This document shows positions 40,162-48,968 of a DNA stretch of 56,831 nucleotides, in pieces; position 1 is the first letter of the stretch; each line of letters opens with the position of its first letter. The notes below the pieces were generated by a model that searched no databases, was not told the DNA's origin, and was given only the letters and a program-made list of their open reading frames with translations. This DNA comes from a virus. The position numbers were made by a program, and so were the translations under genes. Location: IMG/VR virus record IMGVR_UViG_3300009372_003836, positions 1-56,831 of that record, one strand, 5' to 3'.

Positions 40162-41841
40162 TTAGCTCCCGCTTTCTAAAGTTTCGATTCTTTGATTTAG
40201 TTCTTGAATTGCTTTTATTAATGTTCCTACAATTGTTTGGACATCAAACCCTGTTCCGCCGTCGGTAAGTCGACTATCAATTGCCAGCTGGTTGTCAGTG
40301 TCATCTGCAATAAATCCAATTCTTGCAACTCTGTCATTTGTGTCTTCTATGTAGTTGTATGTAACTACTCGGATATTCTTCAGCATATTAACAGCATTTT
40401 CTGACAATGCTATAATATCTCGCTTGCTGTCTGCCGTTGACACCGACGATCCTCTGTGATAGTATTTGCCATCCTGACGCACGTAGAATTGATTTGTGCC
40501 ACTGTAAGACTGCACTATGAGTGGATGAGGAGAGCCTGTTGATGATGTATTACCTGCTTTGACCCATAGTCCGCCGGCGCTGCCGTTATAGCTGTTATAA
40601 AACTGCGCAACATAACCGGCGGAGTTGCTATTTGACAAAGACAGGGGATATGACGGGGAAGTGTCCCCTATTCCAACGTATCCCGAATTTTCAATCGTCA
40701 TTCTAACGTTATCGTTTGTACCTAGCTGCAAACCATAGTTTGTTGTTGTACCAATAAGCATGTTATTATTAACGACACCCGTGTATGTAACGTTCTCCGG
40801 ATCCTTATTTGTTGCTCCGCACAACCCTATGATTGATTGAACTGCTGTATTGTCCTGGGATAATTTTATAAATGCATTATCATCTTCAGGTGTATTGTTT
40901 GTATCTGCTTCAAGATAGAGCGCGGCATCACCCGTAGAAGATATATGAAGATTATATGATGGACTTGTTTCACCTATACCGACATTACCAGAGGAATCTA
41001 TTGTCAACCTTGTGCTTGTAGCAACTGCTGTTGTTCCAATTTTAAACTTGTCAGAATCAGAGTCATCAACACCCATTGTGAACTTCTTAGTTCCACTAAG
41101 AGCAAAAGCTAATTGTGGATCACCGCTAGTAGCAGTATTGTTAATCTGAATTGTAGTGGCGCCGGTACCGTCTTCTACCTCTAACAACTCTGCAGCACTT
41201 CTATTGCCAATGCCTACATTGCCATTTGAATTTGTTACTGCTATCGAATAGTCATTCCCAGAGGATGCCACAATAAAAGAGTCGCCGCTACTAGGATATG
41301 CTAGAGTTGACCCTGCACCCTGAACGGCTATCCCAGTCCCATCCATTTTCAATCTTAGATCGAGCGTCTCATCATTGTCTGAGCAAAGAAATTGCATTTC
41401 TCCAGTTGAGTCAGATGTGCTTGAAGCAAACTTAACACCTCTTATTGCAGATCCTATTTTTGAGCCGCCGCTAACCGGTATTGTAAACTGTATCTCGGGG
41501 CCGGCGGCGCCGCCTCCTGTGACTGAGCCGGAGACCGCTAATTTCAAAAGGGTTGTTACAGCATTTGTATTGCTGGTATCTTGTATTTCGACTGGCCCTG
41601 TATCAGCTGTTATAACGCTTCCAGCATTATAAGCTACGTCTAAAGATCCGCCTAGGCCTGATGTGAAATTGGCGCGTGTCATCTTGCGTAATGCAGATGT
41701 AGTATCATCATATATTAAAATTAGATCATTGTCATCAGCGCTAGTAGAAGCAGATTGTCCTGTGACTATGTCAGGCCCAATTGATCCTGCGGATATAGAG
41801 CCTGACAATATGTCATCAGTGTGTATTTTAGTAAGCGGCAT
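40162..41841 (-). CDS. Tail fibre with S74 intramolecular chaperone
   Basis: A 559-residue tail fibre. N-terminal DIVTGQSASTSADDNDLILI, then GNVGIGNRSAAELLEV, GNVGIGETSPSYNLHI and GYVGIGDTSPSYPLSL repeats. The last 110 residues carry a peptidase S74 self-cleaving chaperone domain (ADSKRDI with the catalytic Ser upstream, VARIGFIADD, and a C-terminal coiled coil IQELNQRIETLES). This domain trimerises the fibre and is cut off. Determines host binding. Confidence 0.92.
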   Translation of the reverse strand: MPLTKIHTDDILSGSISAGSIGPDIVTGQSASTSADDNDLILIYDDTTSALRKMTRANFTSGLGGSLDVAYNAGSVITADTGPVEIQDTSNTNAVTTLLKLAVSGSVTGGGAAGPEIQFTIPVSGGSKIGSAIRGVKFASSTSDSTGEMQFLCSDNDETLDLRLKMDGTGIAVQGAGSTLAYPSSGDSFIVASSGNDYSIAVTNSNGNVGIGNRSAAELLEVEDGTGATTIQINNTATSGDPQLAFALSGTKKFTMGVDDSDSDKFKIGTTAVATSTRLTIDSSGNVGIGETSPSYNLHISSTGDAALYLEADTNNTPEDDNAFIKLSQDNTAVQSIIGLCGATNKDPENVTYTGVVNNNMLIGTTTNYGLQLGTNDNVRMTIENSGYVGIGDTSPSYPLSLSNSNSAGYVAQFYNSYNGSAGGLWVKAGNTSSTGSPHPLIVQSYSGTNQFYVRQDGKYYHRGSSVSTADSKRDIIALSENAVNMLKNIRVVTYNYIEDTNDRVARIGFIADDTDNQLAIDSRLTDGGTGFDVQTIVGTLIKAIQELNQRIETLESGS

Positions 41842-41856
41842 TATAATCTCACATTA

Positions 41857-41864
41857 TTAAATAT
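41857..41864 (-). promoter_or_regulatory. ATATTTAA variant box upstream of tail fibres
   Basis: Sense ATATTTAA, 16 bases before the ATG at 41841. Variant of the leader-gene element, here before virion genes. Confidence 0.35.
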
Positions 41865-41874
41865 CGAGATCAGA

Positions 41875-42252
41875 TCAATAATCGCCGTTTACCCTATCTA
41901 AATTCTTTCGGTTCTTGTCGCAGAACGCATCGAAGAACTCTTGCGGGTCATATCCCATTAGAATCAGAGCCTCGAGCTTATAGGTAAAGTCATCTACCAT
42001 TTCCTCTAGGAACTCGGCCCTATTGAACTCTTTAGTTTCAGTGTGTTTGTGAGGCTTCCAGTTCTTAAGGTGCGCCAGAGCTTCATACGATTCCTCTGTG
42101 CCTCGATGAATGATATCCCTGATGAACTGCTGGGCTTTTTTATCGCTTGGATCTACGGGCCATTCTGGCAGCTTTTCTTTTTTATCAGACAGATCCTTCA
42201 TAAATGCTTCTTGCAAATGGAAGATACAGTCTAATCTGTCTGTATATGTCAC
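41875..42252 (-). CDS. Dimeric dUTPase/MazG-type pyrophosphatase
   Basis: About 125 residues from the GTG at 42252 (an ATG at 42306 overlaps the upstream gene by 50 bases and has no better ribosome site). An all-alpha NTP pyrophosphatase: EESYEALAHLKNWKPH and FLEEMVDDFTYKLEALILMG hold the paired Glu/Asp metal ligands, with FCDKNRKN at the end. It likely hydrolyses dUTP or dCTP to the monophosphate. A trimeric dUTPase also exists at 53813-54277. Confidence 0.82.
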   Translation of the reverse strand: MTYTDRLDCIFHLQEAFMKDLSDKKEKLPEWPVDPSDKKAQQFIRDIIHRGTEESYEALAHLKNWKPHKHTETKEFNRAEFLEEMVDDFTYKLEALILMGYDPQEFFDAFCDKNRKNLDRVNGDY

Positions 42253-42256
42253 TGTA

Positions 42257-42487
42257 TTAGTTCTCGAGTGTAAGCTCTTGGGCTTCGTCGACCATTCGAT
42301 TGTCATTCTCTTGTGTTCGAGCTAGATACTCAGCACTAAGCTGGATTGCTCCCGTTCCTCGGGCTACATTGAGCTCAATTGCACGAATGTGATCGACAAT
42401 GTCAGTTCCGGTTAAAAGGGCGCGCTGGAGTGACCGGGCGACCTCTGCAACTACCTCATCATCAAGTCTATAAATTTTCTTTGCCAT
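42257..42487 (-). CDS. Small protein of unknown function
   Basis: A 76-residue protein, helical (VAEVARSLQRALLTGTDIVD). Looks like a small conserved phage protein, but I cannot name a family. Confidence 0.7.
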   Translation of the reverse strand: MAKKIYRLDDEVVAEVARSLQRALLTGTDIVDHIRAIELNVARGTGAIQLSAEYLARTQENDNRMVDEAQELTLEN

Positions 42488-42495
42488 GTTAGTTC

Positions 42496-42654
42496 CTATC
42501 TAATTCTTTTGTATGAGCTGTAAGCCCACTCTGCTAAAATGCCAACCATTGACACATCAGCTAATGTATGTATTGCTGTGCTTGATGTAAAAAATGATCC
42601 GATAATAAAGCATATGCCTGCAAATCGAATCATCTCTTTATTGTTCGATGTCAT
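42496..42654 (-). CDS. 52-residue membrane protein
   Basis: A short frame, MTSNNKEMIRFAGICFIIGS followed by a polar turn and a second hydrophobic helix ending in SYKRIR. Two transmembrane segments are likely. The ATG overlaps the thioredoxin stop by 1 base (TAATG). Function unknown. Confidence 0.65.
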   Translation of the reverse strand: MTSNNKEMIRFAGICFIIGSFFTSSTAIHTLADVSMVGILAEWAYSSYKRIR

Positions 42655-42962
42655 TAAATGTACCGATCAATCATTTCATTGATCTTGTCTTTGTTCGTCA
42701 TTCCAGATGTTTGCTCAAGTACTTGCCCGTCTTTCATGACAAATATTGCTGGAATTCCTCGAATCTGGAATTGTGATGCAAGAGCAGGAGACTCGTCTGT
42801 GTCAACCTCAAGAATTGCAACATCATTTCGATTTCTTGAAATCTCTGTCAGCGTGGGAGTAATCATCTTGCATGGGCCACACCAGGGTGCTCCAAACTTT
42901 ACCAAGACTAGACCATCTGACGTTCTCTCTTTAAAGTTTTTCTCTGTAAGAACTTCTACCAA
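42654..42962 (-). CDS. Thioredoxin
   Basis: A 102-residue thioredoxin. Active site WCGPCK (C28, C31) and the cis-proline in RGIPAIFV. It probably reduces the phage class II ribonucleotide reductase, whose C-terminal cysteines need re-reduction. Starts at TTG, 7 bases after AGGAG. Confidence 0.93.
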   Translation of the reverse strand: MVEVLTEKNFKERTSDGLVLVKFGAPWCGPCKMITPTLTEISRNRNDVAILEVDTDESPALASQFQIRGIPAIFVMKDGQVLEQTSGMTNKDKINEMIDRYI

Positions 42963-42963
42963 T

Positions 42964-43170
42964 TTACTTCTCCTTTAATTCAATCAATCTATTCAAATAC
43001 CACGCTGCTTTTTTAAGATCTGCAACTGGATCTTCTTTGTGCTGATATCTTGCAACATATTTTATTATATTGCCCTCATAAAAACCTAATTCCCAATCAT
43101 CAATAGCATCAATAACTTCTATTTTGCCTTGATTGTAGTGGCTTGGATGATCAACCTTTTCATTTGACAT
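42964..43170 (-). CDS. DUF3310-family small protein
   Basis: A 68-residue protein. HPSHYNQGKIEVIDAIDDWE and NIIKYVARYQHK match DUF3310, a small phage protein sometimes called a nucleotide kinase; its true role is unclear. Confidence 0.85.
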   Translation of the reverse strand: MSNEKVDHPSHYNQGKIEVIDAIDDWELGFYEGNIIKYVARYQHKEDPVADLKKAAWYLNRLIELKEK

Positions 43171-43181
43171 TAATATTCTAC

Positions 43182-43898
43182 CTATAGCTCACGGATTTGT
43201 TTATAAGCCTTGATTGTTTCTGGCCATAATTCTTCAGCGATTTTTAAACATGCATTTGCAACTTGCTGGATTTCCCATTGAGCCCCATCATGTGTTCTAA
43301 GCTCAACAAATTTTAGCAAGTTTCCGAGGTTGACAGTTCCATAGTATTCTGTATATGCATTTTGCGGGAGAACACCTCGTGCTTGTTCCCTGCAGACGCC
43401 AGCTTCCATCAGATCTTCGAATAGCTTCATGCAATATTTGTGATGCTTTTTAACAACTTCAGACGCTTTTTTGCCGTAGTGAGTTGCATCCGACCATTCA
43501 ATTTCTGGATTTACGTTATCGCTATTGCTTGATTGACGATTTGATGCGTGTTGAGTCCTAAACGATTCAGGCTCATAAAACCTAAGATCAACAGACGTGT
43601 ATCTTCTCGAGATTTCATTGTAGCTCCAGGTTCGATGTCTGTGATGCTGCGATCTGATGTAGAGCGGAACCTTGAATCTGAACGTGACTGTGTTGTGCTC
43701 AAGAACGCTTGTATGCTTGTGTTTAAGCAAATACTTGATTAGCTTTTTGTCTTTATTGTCTAGCCTTTTCTTTTGTGCCCCGAAGCTTACGCGGGCAGAG
43801 TTAGCAATCGTTAGATCAGACCCCATATGCTGAATGTAGTCGACTTTGCCAATTCCGTCACCATACAGTTCAATTGACTTATTCTTTACTTTGCCCAT
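43182..43898 (-). CDS. thyX: ThyX flavin-dependent thymidylate synthase
   Basis: A 238-residue enzyme with the perfect ThyX motif RHRTWSYNEISRRY (residues 87-100). It uses FAD, NADPH and methylene-tetrahydrofolate to make dTMP from dUMP. It works with the dUTPases and dCMP deaminase in this window. The canonical copy; the one at 36029 is diverged. Confidence 0.95.
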   Translation of the reverse strand: MGKVKNKSIELYGDGIGKVDYIQHMGSDLTIANSARVSFGAQKKRLDNKDKKLIKYLLKHKHTSVLEHNTVTFRFKVPLYIRSQHHRHRTWSYNEISRRYTSVDLRFYEPESFRTQHASNRQSSNSDNVNPEIEWSDATHYGKKASEVVKKHHKYCMKLFEDLMEAGVCREQARGVLPQNAYTEYYGTVNLGNLLKFVELRTHDGAQWEIQQVANACLKIAEELWPETIKAYKQIREL

Positions 43899-44506
43899 TC
43901 TGGGTAATTCCTTTTTATGTTGTCACGAGTTTTTACTACGTTGTCACGATAATGCTTGATGTATCTAACATTTTTGGACATTTTCCACCCGGGGCCGCCA
44001 TTGTAACATGCAAACAGATTATTTCCCTTGCATGCCTTTTTGGGAGAAAATGTTCTGAGTATTTCGATTGCATGTCGGGCATTTCTTTTGGGAACTATAT
44101 TAGCCTGGTAAAAGTGTCTAAAGTCTTTGTATCCAAGTTTCTTTCCCCACCAGTGATAGTTTACCTGGAATAGTCCGACGTCTCCGGTATCTGATATTAC
44201 ATCATTGTGAAATGAAGACTCCTTGAATGCAATCGCTAGAAGATCATGCACATCATACTTGTAAAGCTTGGCAGCATTCATCACTTCTAGTACATTATCA
44301 GTCTGGCGGCTGGAGAGTCGATCTCTGACAAATGAAACTTGATATGACTGAACTTCGAGTAGATCTGCAATTCCCGCTGTATCTCTTGGCTCAATGCGAA
44401 CTGGGCCTCGAATCATATCATATTCAGGCACTTTATATTTTTCATCTTCTGGGCATGCCCCACCTAGCATGCAGAGTATTGAACCAATTATGAGATATCG
44501 TTTCAT
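43886..44506 (-). CDS. Lipoprotein lytic transglycosylase (SLT)
   Basis: A 206-residue protein with a lipobox (MLGGAC, Cys 18), so it is probably an outer-membrane lipoprotein. The SLT domain is clear: AFKESSF (catalytic E96), GDVGLFQVN and ACYNGGPGW. It cuts glycan strands of peptidoglycan. Unusual as a phage lipoprotein; could aid lysis or resist superinfection. Overlaps ClpP by 4 bases. Confidence 0.88.
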   Translation of the reverse strand: MKRYLIIGSILCMLGGACPEDEKYKVPEYDMIRGPVRIEPRDTAGIADLLEVQSYQVSFVRDRLSSRQTDNVLEVMNAAKLYKYDVHDLLAIAFKESSFHNDVISDTGDVGLFQVNYHWWGKKLGYKDFRHFYQANIVPKRNARHAIEILRTFSPKKACKGNNLFACYNGGPGWKMSKNVRYIKHYRDNVVKTRDNIKRNYPEWAK

Positions 44507-45105
44507 TCTAGCTCCATCGTTACATCAATACTAACATTAAACGCGGGTATTCGTATATGATTACATACATTGTTCTTCTTGCACTCATCTGCATCAAGAA
44601 ACCAATCTGCATGTCCTTTTTTGTGAACAATCTTTTTAAAGTGATCATCCTTCTTCCCGCAGTTTTGCGCCATCATCTTGTAAATCTTTGTATCAAGCCT
44701 TTCAGCCTCTTTAACGTCTGCTTTAAGCTCCTCAATTTTTCCAAATCCTCCGGAGCTTACATCGTGAATCATAACTGTGGCATCGGGTGCCATATAGCGA
44801 TGTCCATCCTCTCCGAATGTGAATAAAACAGCTCCGCAAGACATAGCCTTTGATTCAACAATAGTAGCCACTGGTAGCTTTGAGTTTTTGATATCACTAA
44901 TCATTGACATAAGGCTATAAACTTGTCCACCATATGAGTCAATCACAATCGGGATGATATCTTGGCCGGAATTGTGTGCTGCTGACATATCTGATGTGAA
45001 CTTCTTGGCACCATCTGGTGTAAATTTCTCGACCCTGACGACAATTGGGTTGTACATAAGCTTTGCTTCGCTAATTCGACCGTCAATGTTAACATTCTTA
45101 ATCAA
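44503..45105 (-). CDS. ClpP/SppA-like serine protease
   Basis: A 200-residue ClpP-type peptidase. IDSYGGQVYS, then SKAMSCGAVLF where S89 sits at the ClpP nucleophile position (SMG is SCG here) and YMAPDATVMIHD with H114. Family members include cytosolic ClpP and some prohead proteases. Either a host-like protease or a maturation protease; no scaffold-like neighbour decides. Starts at TTG, 8 bases after AAGGA. Confidence 0.85.
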   Translation of the reverse strand: MIKNVNIDGRISEAKLMYNPIVVRVEKFTPDGAKKFTSDMSAAHNSGQDIIPIVIDSYGGQVYSLMSMISDIKNSKLPVATIVESKAMSCGAVLFTFGEDGHRYMAPDATVMIHDVSSGGFGKIEELKADVKEAERLDTKIYKMMAQNCGKKDDHFKKIVHKKGHADWFLDADECKKNNVCNHIRIPAFNVSIDVTMELE

Positions 45106-45138
45106 TATTGATTTCCTTCTTTTGTTATTAGATATTCT

Positions 45139-45144
45139 ATTATA
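45139..45144 (-). promoter_or_regulatory. TATAAT box upstream of ClpP-like gene
   Basis: Sense TATAAT, 34 bases before the TTG at 45105, in a 41-base gap. Confidence 0.35.
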
Positions 45145-45146
45145 AA

Positions 45147-46508
45147 TTAGATCTTTTTATAAAGATCACGCAAGTCTTTCTCAAACATTGTTTTAGTTGT
45201 TTTTTTGCCAACCTCTTCCAGCTCTTCTTTTCTAGTGTCATACAAAGCCCTTAGTTCTTCAGCTTTTTCCTTTGTCAGGCTATGAATCGGCATATCCAGC
45301 AAATAGTTGTATGATCCATTTTGATTTTTGAAATTCATCTTTTTCAAGCTTGAAATAATATCACTTTTGGGACGGTTGTTAATCTTGAGATTGCCGCCTA
45401 GTATCTCCTCAATGAACCGTTTTCTATTCTCCAGGATCCACAGCTCTTTTGTGAGCTTTGATATCAGGTGGTTCTTTCTAATTGTATAGTACTTGAGCCT
45501 GAACTTGATAAAGTATCGGATTATCTCCTCGGGTGATTCAAATACTTTTAGATCTCCGTTTTCGTCTAACGTTGTATAGTTTTCACCTACTCGCTCTCTC
45601 ATTTTGAGAACGCTTTCAAGCCTACCTCTCTTTGTTAGTTTTGCAAGCTCTGACCTTTTGAACTTTAGAATATAGTGCGGGGTTTCAGCTGAATGGTCTT
45701 CATATGATGACAATGCGCCCGTTTCAATTAATGAATCAAGATGAGCCTCGTACTTTTCGTATGTAAATGACGGCGGAAGTTCTGTAACCTCTACCTTAGT
45801 CGTATTCTTTACTTCGTACTTACCGTAAATCTCCCATGACTTTGGCGCGTCAGGTACCTGCCTGAACTCACCAGTGAAGCCATTGATCCACGGGCTGACT
45901 GGTGGGCATTTTTCTCCTGCTAACACCTTCAGACATGCCTTGATTAAATCCTTCGGGTTCCGATTCAGAATGTTGGTTGAGAATCCCACAGCGATACCTG
46001 AGCCGCCGTTTAGCAAGACAGTCGGTATGATGGGCAGGAAGTACTTTGGCTCGATCTTCTCGCCCTCTTCGTATTTGTGATCAAGGAGATCAAAGTCTTT
46101 ATAAAGCAGGTTAAAGTTTTTATTGAACCTTACACCGACGTATCTCGGGGCTCCGGCCTCTGGAGATCGAAGAGACCCAAACTGACCTATCCCCTCGAAG
46201 ATAGACATTGAGTTCTTGAAATCCTGTGTCATCGTGATGATTGTGCCATCAAGTGATCCGTGGTGGAACATTGTTGCAGACGCTGCGTAGCCCCCAAGCT
46301 GAAACACCTTCATTGGCTTTTCTTTGCCTGTCTTCCAGACTAGCTTTGCAGCATATGCAATCTTTCGCTGTGACGGCTTGAATCCGTCGATCACTGACGG
46401 GATTGCTCGATTCGTGATAGTGTAAAGCGCGTAGCTTCTGAGCTCATTATCAAAGAAGTTTTCTACTGTTCTACCAACAAAAGTACTCTTTTTATCTTTC
46501 AATAACAT
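45147..46508 (-). CDS. Type II topoisomerase subunit, GyrA/gp52-like
   Basis: A 453-residue DNA-cleavage subunit. FVGRTVENFFDNELRSYALY and DGFKPSQRK at the N terminus, then PEAGAPRYVGVRF holds the catalytic Tyr, and GIAVGFSTNI is the conserved loop. It matches the medium subunit of T4-type topoisomerase. The C-terminal part is a coiled coil. Partner is 47068-48906. Confidence 0.93.
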   Translation of the reverse strand: MLLKDKKSTFVGRTVENFFDNELRSYALYTITNRAIPSVIDGFKPSQRKIAYAAKLVWKTGKEKPMKVFQLGGYAASATMFHHGSLDGTIITMTQDFKNSMSIFEGIGQFGSLRSPEAGAPRYVGVRFNKNFNLLYKDFDLLDHKYEEGEKIEPKYFLPIIPTVLLNGGSGIAVGFSTNILNRNPKDLIKACLKVLAGEKCPPVSPWINGFTGEFRQVPDAPKSWEIYGKYEVKNTTKVEVTELPPSFTYEKYEAHLDSLIETGALSSYEDHSAETPHYILKFKRSELAKLTKRGRLESVLKMRERVGENYTTLDENGDLKVFESPEEIIRYFIKFRLKYYTIRKNHLISKLTKELWILENRKRFIEEILGGNLKINNRPKSDIISSLKKMNFKNQNGSYNYLLDMPIHSLTKEKAEELRALYDTRKEELEEVGKKTTKTMFEKDLRDLYKKI

Positions 46509-46520
46509 ATTAAGCTCTCC

Positions 46521-47057
46521 TTAGCGGGCATAATCGTGATGTCTATATTCATAGTTACAGAACTTAAAAACTTCTTCAATGTTAATATCCTTCTTTTGTC
46601 TCGTTGAATAAGAGAAATATCGAGCACTGAGATGTAAATGTGGGTAGTGATCTGTACCCGTATCCCCTACTGTTCCGATCAATTCTCCTGGGTAGATCCA
46701 GCTATCCTCTTTTACAAAGATTTTATCAAGATGGTGGTAAAGAACTTGAACCGTATCATGCTCTTTGTCACTGTGTTCAATCCGAACGTAAGATCCGTTG
46801 CGATCGCTTTTGTAAGTTTTGATTACCCTTCCGCGGAATTGATTTTTCACGTGGGTACCTTTTTTTGCTACAATATCTACGCCAAGGTGGAAACTATGAT
46901 GATCATGATTAAGCATTATCATATGACCATTTATTACTTTTCCTTTTTTAAATGTCCTTTTTCCATAACGAGAAGAAATATGAGATTTAGAAATATCAAT
47001 AGGGGCAAAACACACAGTATTGTTTGTCGACAAAAGCATAGCTAATAATAATGTCAT
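46521..47057 (-). CDS. M23 family peptidase
   Basis: A 178-residue LytM-type peptidase with an N-terminal hydrophobic leader (TLLLAMLLSTNNTVCFA). Zinc motifs: HLGVD (H57, D61) and HYPHLHLS (H140, H142). Same family as 16948-17430 but diverged. It lies between the two topoisomerase genes. Confidence 0.87.
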   Translation of the reverse strand: MTLLLAMLLSTNNTVCFAPIDISKSHISSRYGKRTFKKGKVINGHMIMLNHDHHSFHLGVDIVAKKGTHVKNQFRGRVIKTYKSDRNGSYVRIEHSDKEHDTVQVLYHHLDKIFVKEDSWIYPGELIGTVGDTGTDHYPHLHLSARYFSYSTRQKKDINIEEVFKFCNYEYRHHDYAR

Positions 47058-47067
47058 ATGATTATTT

Positions 47068-48906
47068 TTACTTATTTAAAATCTTTTGTTTTCTAACTGC
47101 AGGATCTGAGCCGAACCAATTGTCCAACGATTGCCTTAGGTTATCACCCGGAATAAGGGCAAACATTTCTGGATTTCTAATAATCTCTTCGTATTCTTCA
47201 TCTGCGAGGGATGCGAGGCCTTTTTTGTATGATATATCCCAGGATTTAATATTGTCCTCTGCGGATTTCCATTCGACAAATTCTTCATCTGTGTAGAACA
47301 ACAGCTTTTTGTCTTTTTTCTTGACAACAACAAGTGGTGTCATTACTCGGAAAAGTTTGTTGTCTTTTAGCAGGTCGGGCCAGAACCTCCCAAAGAAGTT
47401 TGTTAGCAGGCCGGCAATTGAATCTCCATCAGGATCAGCATCTGAATAGATCAAGATTTTTCCATATCTAAGATTCTCTGCATCCTCTCCAAGACGAAGG
47501 CCGGTAGCCTTAAGAAGAGATAAGACCTCTTTGTTCTTGATAATCTTGGAGGACGGCATATCTGCGATGTTTAGAAATTTACCTCTAAGCGGGAAAGACC
47601 CTTGAATCATTGGATTTCTAAACTTTCTAAAAGCTGCCAGGGCTGACTTCCCCTCGAACAAAGCTAGCGTGCAAGATTCCCTGTCTTTTCCCTTGGCGTC
47701 AATCAGATTCTGGACCTTTTCTTTGCCGAGCTTCTTGTTGAGTTTTCTGAGCTCTTTTCTCTCATCTGCATCCTTCTTTTGAATTGCCCAGTCTAAGATG
47801 TTCTGGATCATCTCTGATTCACAAACAGACTTTAGAAACTTATCCGAGAGTGTGTGCTTTGACCCGAAGTCACGTGGGTCAGTGATTAGTTTCTCTTTGG
47901 TCTGAGATGAGAATGATGAGTTAACAATATCTGCACTTACAAATACAAAGATGTGGTTCTTGATCTCTGCTGGCTTCAGATCTACTTTGTGCTTCTTCTT
48001 GAGTTTCTTTCGAACCTCTGCAATAATTTGACTCAAGACTGCGTCGACATGTGTGCCGCCATCTTTTGTCTCGACACTGTTGACGAATGATATTTGCTTT
48101 AGGCTTCCGCTAGATGACCCTACGCCAATTCGCCAACGATCAGAGGCTTCATAGACAATATCATCAATATAGAGGCGACAGTATGAATTGAAAGTTGAGT
48201 ATCTGTATTTTGTCCCATTGAATCTTACAGTCAAACAAGGATTGCAAGCTGCGAGGTCAATACACCTCTTTCTCATGATCTCAATGTGATCATCATCTAG
48301 GCCGCTCAATCCAAACTGATTGAAGTCCGCAATATACGATATCTTTGTATAGCCCTTGCTGCTTTTCGACTTGATGACTTTAGGTTCAGACCTGGCGCGC
48401 ATGTTGTTTCTGAACTCTTGAGTGTAGAGCTTCTTTTTGTCACACGTTTCGATTGCAAACTTTGAAGAAAATATGTTGGTCAGAGTTGCTCCGACGCCGT
48501 TGGTTCCGGCGACGATTCTATTCTCAGTGTCGTCAAAATTTGAGCCAGCCTTTAGGTTTGAGAAAATCATCTCTGGAATGTATTCATTGTGCTTAGAATG
48601 AAGAATTACTGGAATTCCGCCATTGTCACTAACAGTAATTTCACCAGTCTCTGCGTCAGTGATGACCTCAATTAAGTCAAGCTTTTTGTTTCGTCGGTGT
48701 TCATCTGCTGCATTTGAAATAATCTCATCAAATATCTTAATAAAGGCAGGATTGACACTTACTTCTCTTTCAGAGAAAACATCGTCCTCGTCAATGAGAT
48801 TCATGACTTCTTTGCGTGTTTTTGTCGACCCTACATACATTCCTGGACGGAGCAAGCAGTGCTCGATATCATCAAGCTTCTTATATTTTTGCTCAATTGA
48901 TTTCAT
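47068..48906 (-). CDS. Type II topoisomerase subunit, GyrB/gp39-like
   Basis: A 612-residue ATPase/TOPRIM subunit. GHKL ATPase motifs are NAADEHRRN, DNGGIPV and TNGVGAT. The TOPRIM domain has LFEGKSALAAF (Glu) and YSDADPDGDSI (DxD). It fits the large T4-type topoisomerase subunit. A TATAAT box lies 21 bases upstream. Confidence 0.94.
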   Translation of the reverse strand: MKSIEQKYKKLDDIEHCLLRPGMYVGSTKTRKEVMNLIDEDDVFSEREVSVNPAFIKIFDEIISNAADEHRRNKKLDLIEVITDAETGEITVSDNGGIPVILHSKHNEYIPEMIFSNLKAGSNFDDTENRIVAGTNGVGATLTNIFSSKFAIETCDKKKLYTQEFRNNMRARSEPKVIKSKSSKGYTKISYIADFNQFGLSGLDDDHIEIMRKRCIDLAACNPCLTVRFNGTKYRYSTFNSYCRLYIDDIVYEASDRWRIGVGSSSGSLKQISFVNSVETKDGGTHVDAVLSQIIAEVRKKLKKKHKVDLKPAEIKNHIFVFVSADIVNSSFSSQTKEKLITDPRDFGSKHTLSDKFLKSVCESEMIQNILDWAIQKKDADERKELRKLNKKLGKEKVQNLIDAKGKDRESCTLALFEGKSALAAFRKFRNPMIQGSFPLRGKFLNIADMPSSKIIKNKEVLSLLKATGLRLGEDAENLRYGKILIYSDADPDGDSIAGLLTNFFGRFWPDLLKDNKLFRVMTPLVVVKKKDKKLLFYTDEEFVEWKSAEDNIKSWDISYKKGLASLADEEYEEIIRNPEMFALIPGDNLRQSLDNWFGSDPAVRKQKILNK

Positions 48907-48926
48907 GCGTCTCCGTATTCAGCGTT

Positions 48927-48932
48927 ATTATA
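48927..48932 (-). promoter_or_regulatory. TATAAT box upstream of topoisomerase large subunit
   Basis: Sense TATAAT (ACTATAATAACG), 21 bases before the ATG at 48906. Confidence 0.35.
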
Positions 48933-48968
48933 GTTAGCGAATTATGACTTACACATGACTTCAGGAAC

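Noticed and set aside
38741-41841. DNA repeats in the tail fibre genes
   Set aside because: The similarity is at protein level (GVGT...SP motifs) and not long enough in DNA to be called a repeat element.
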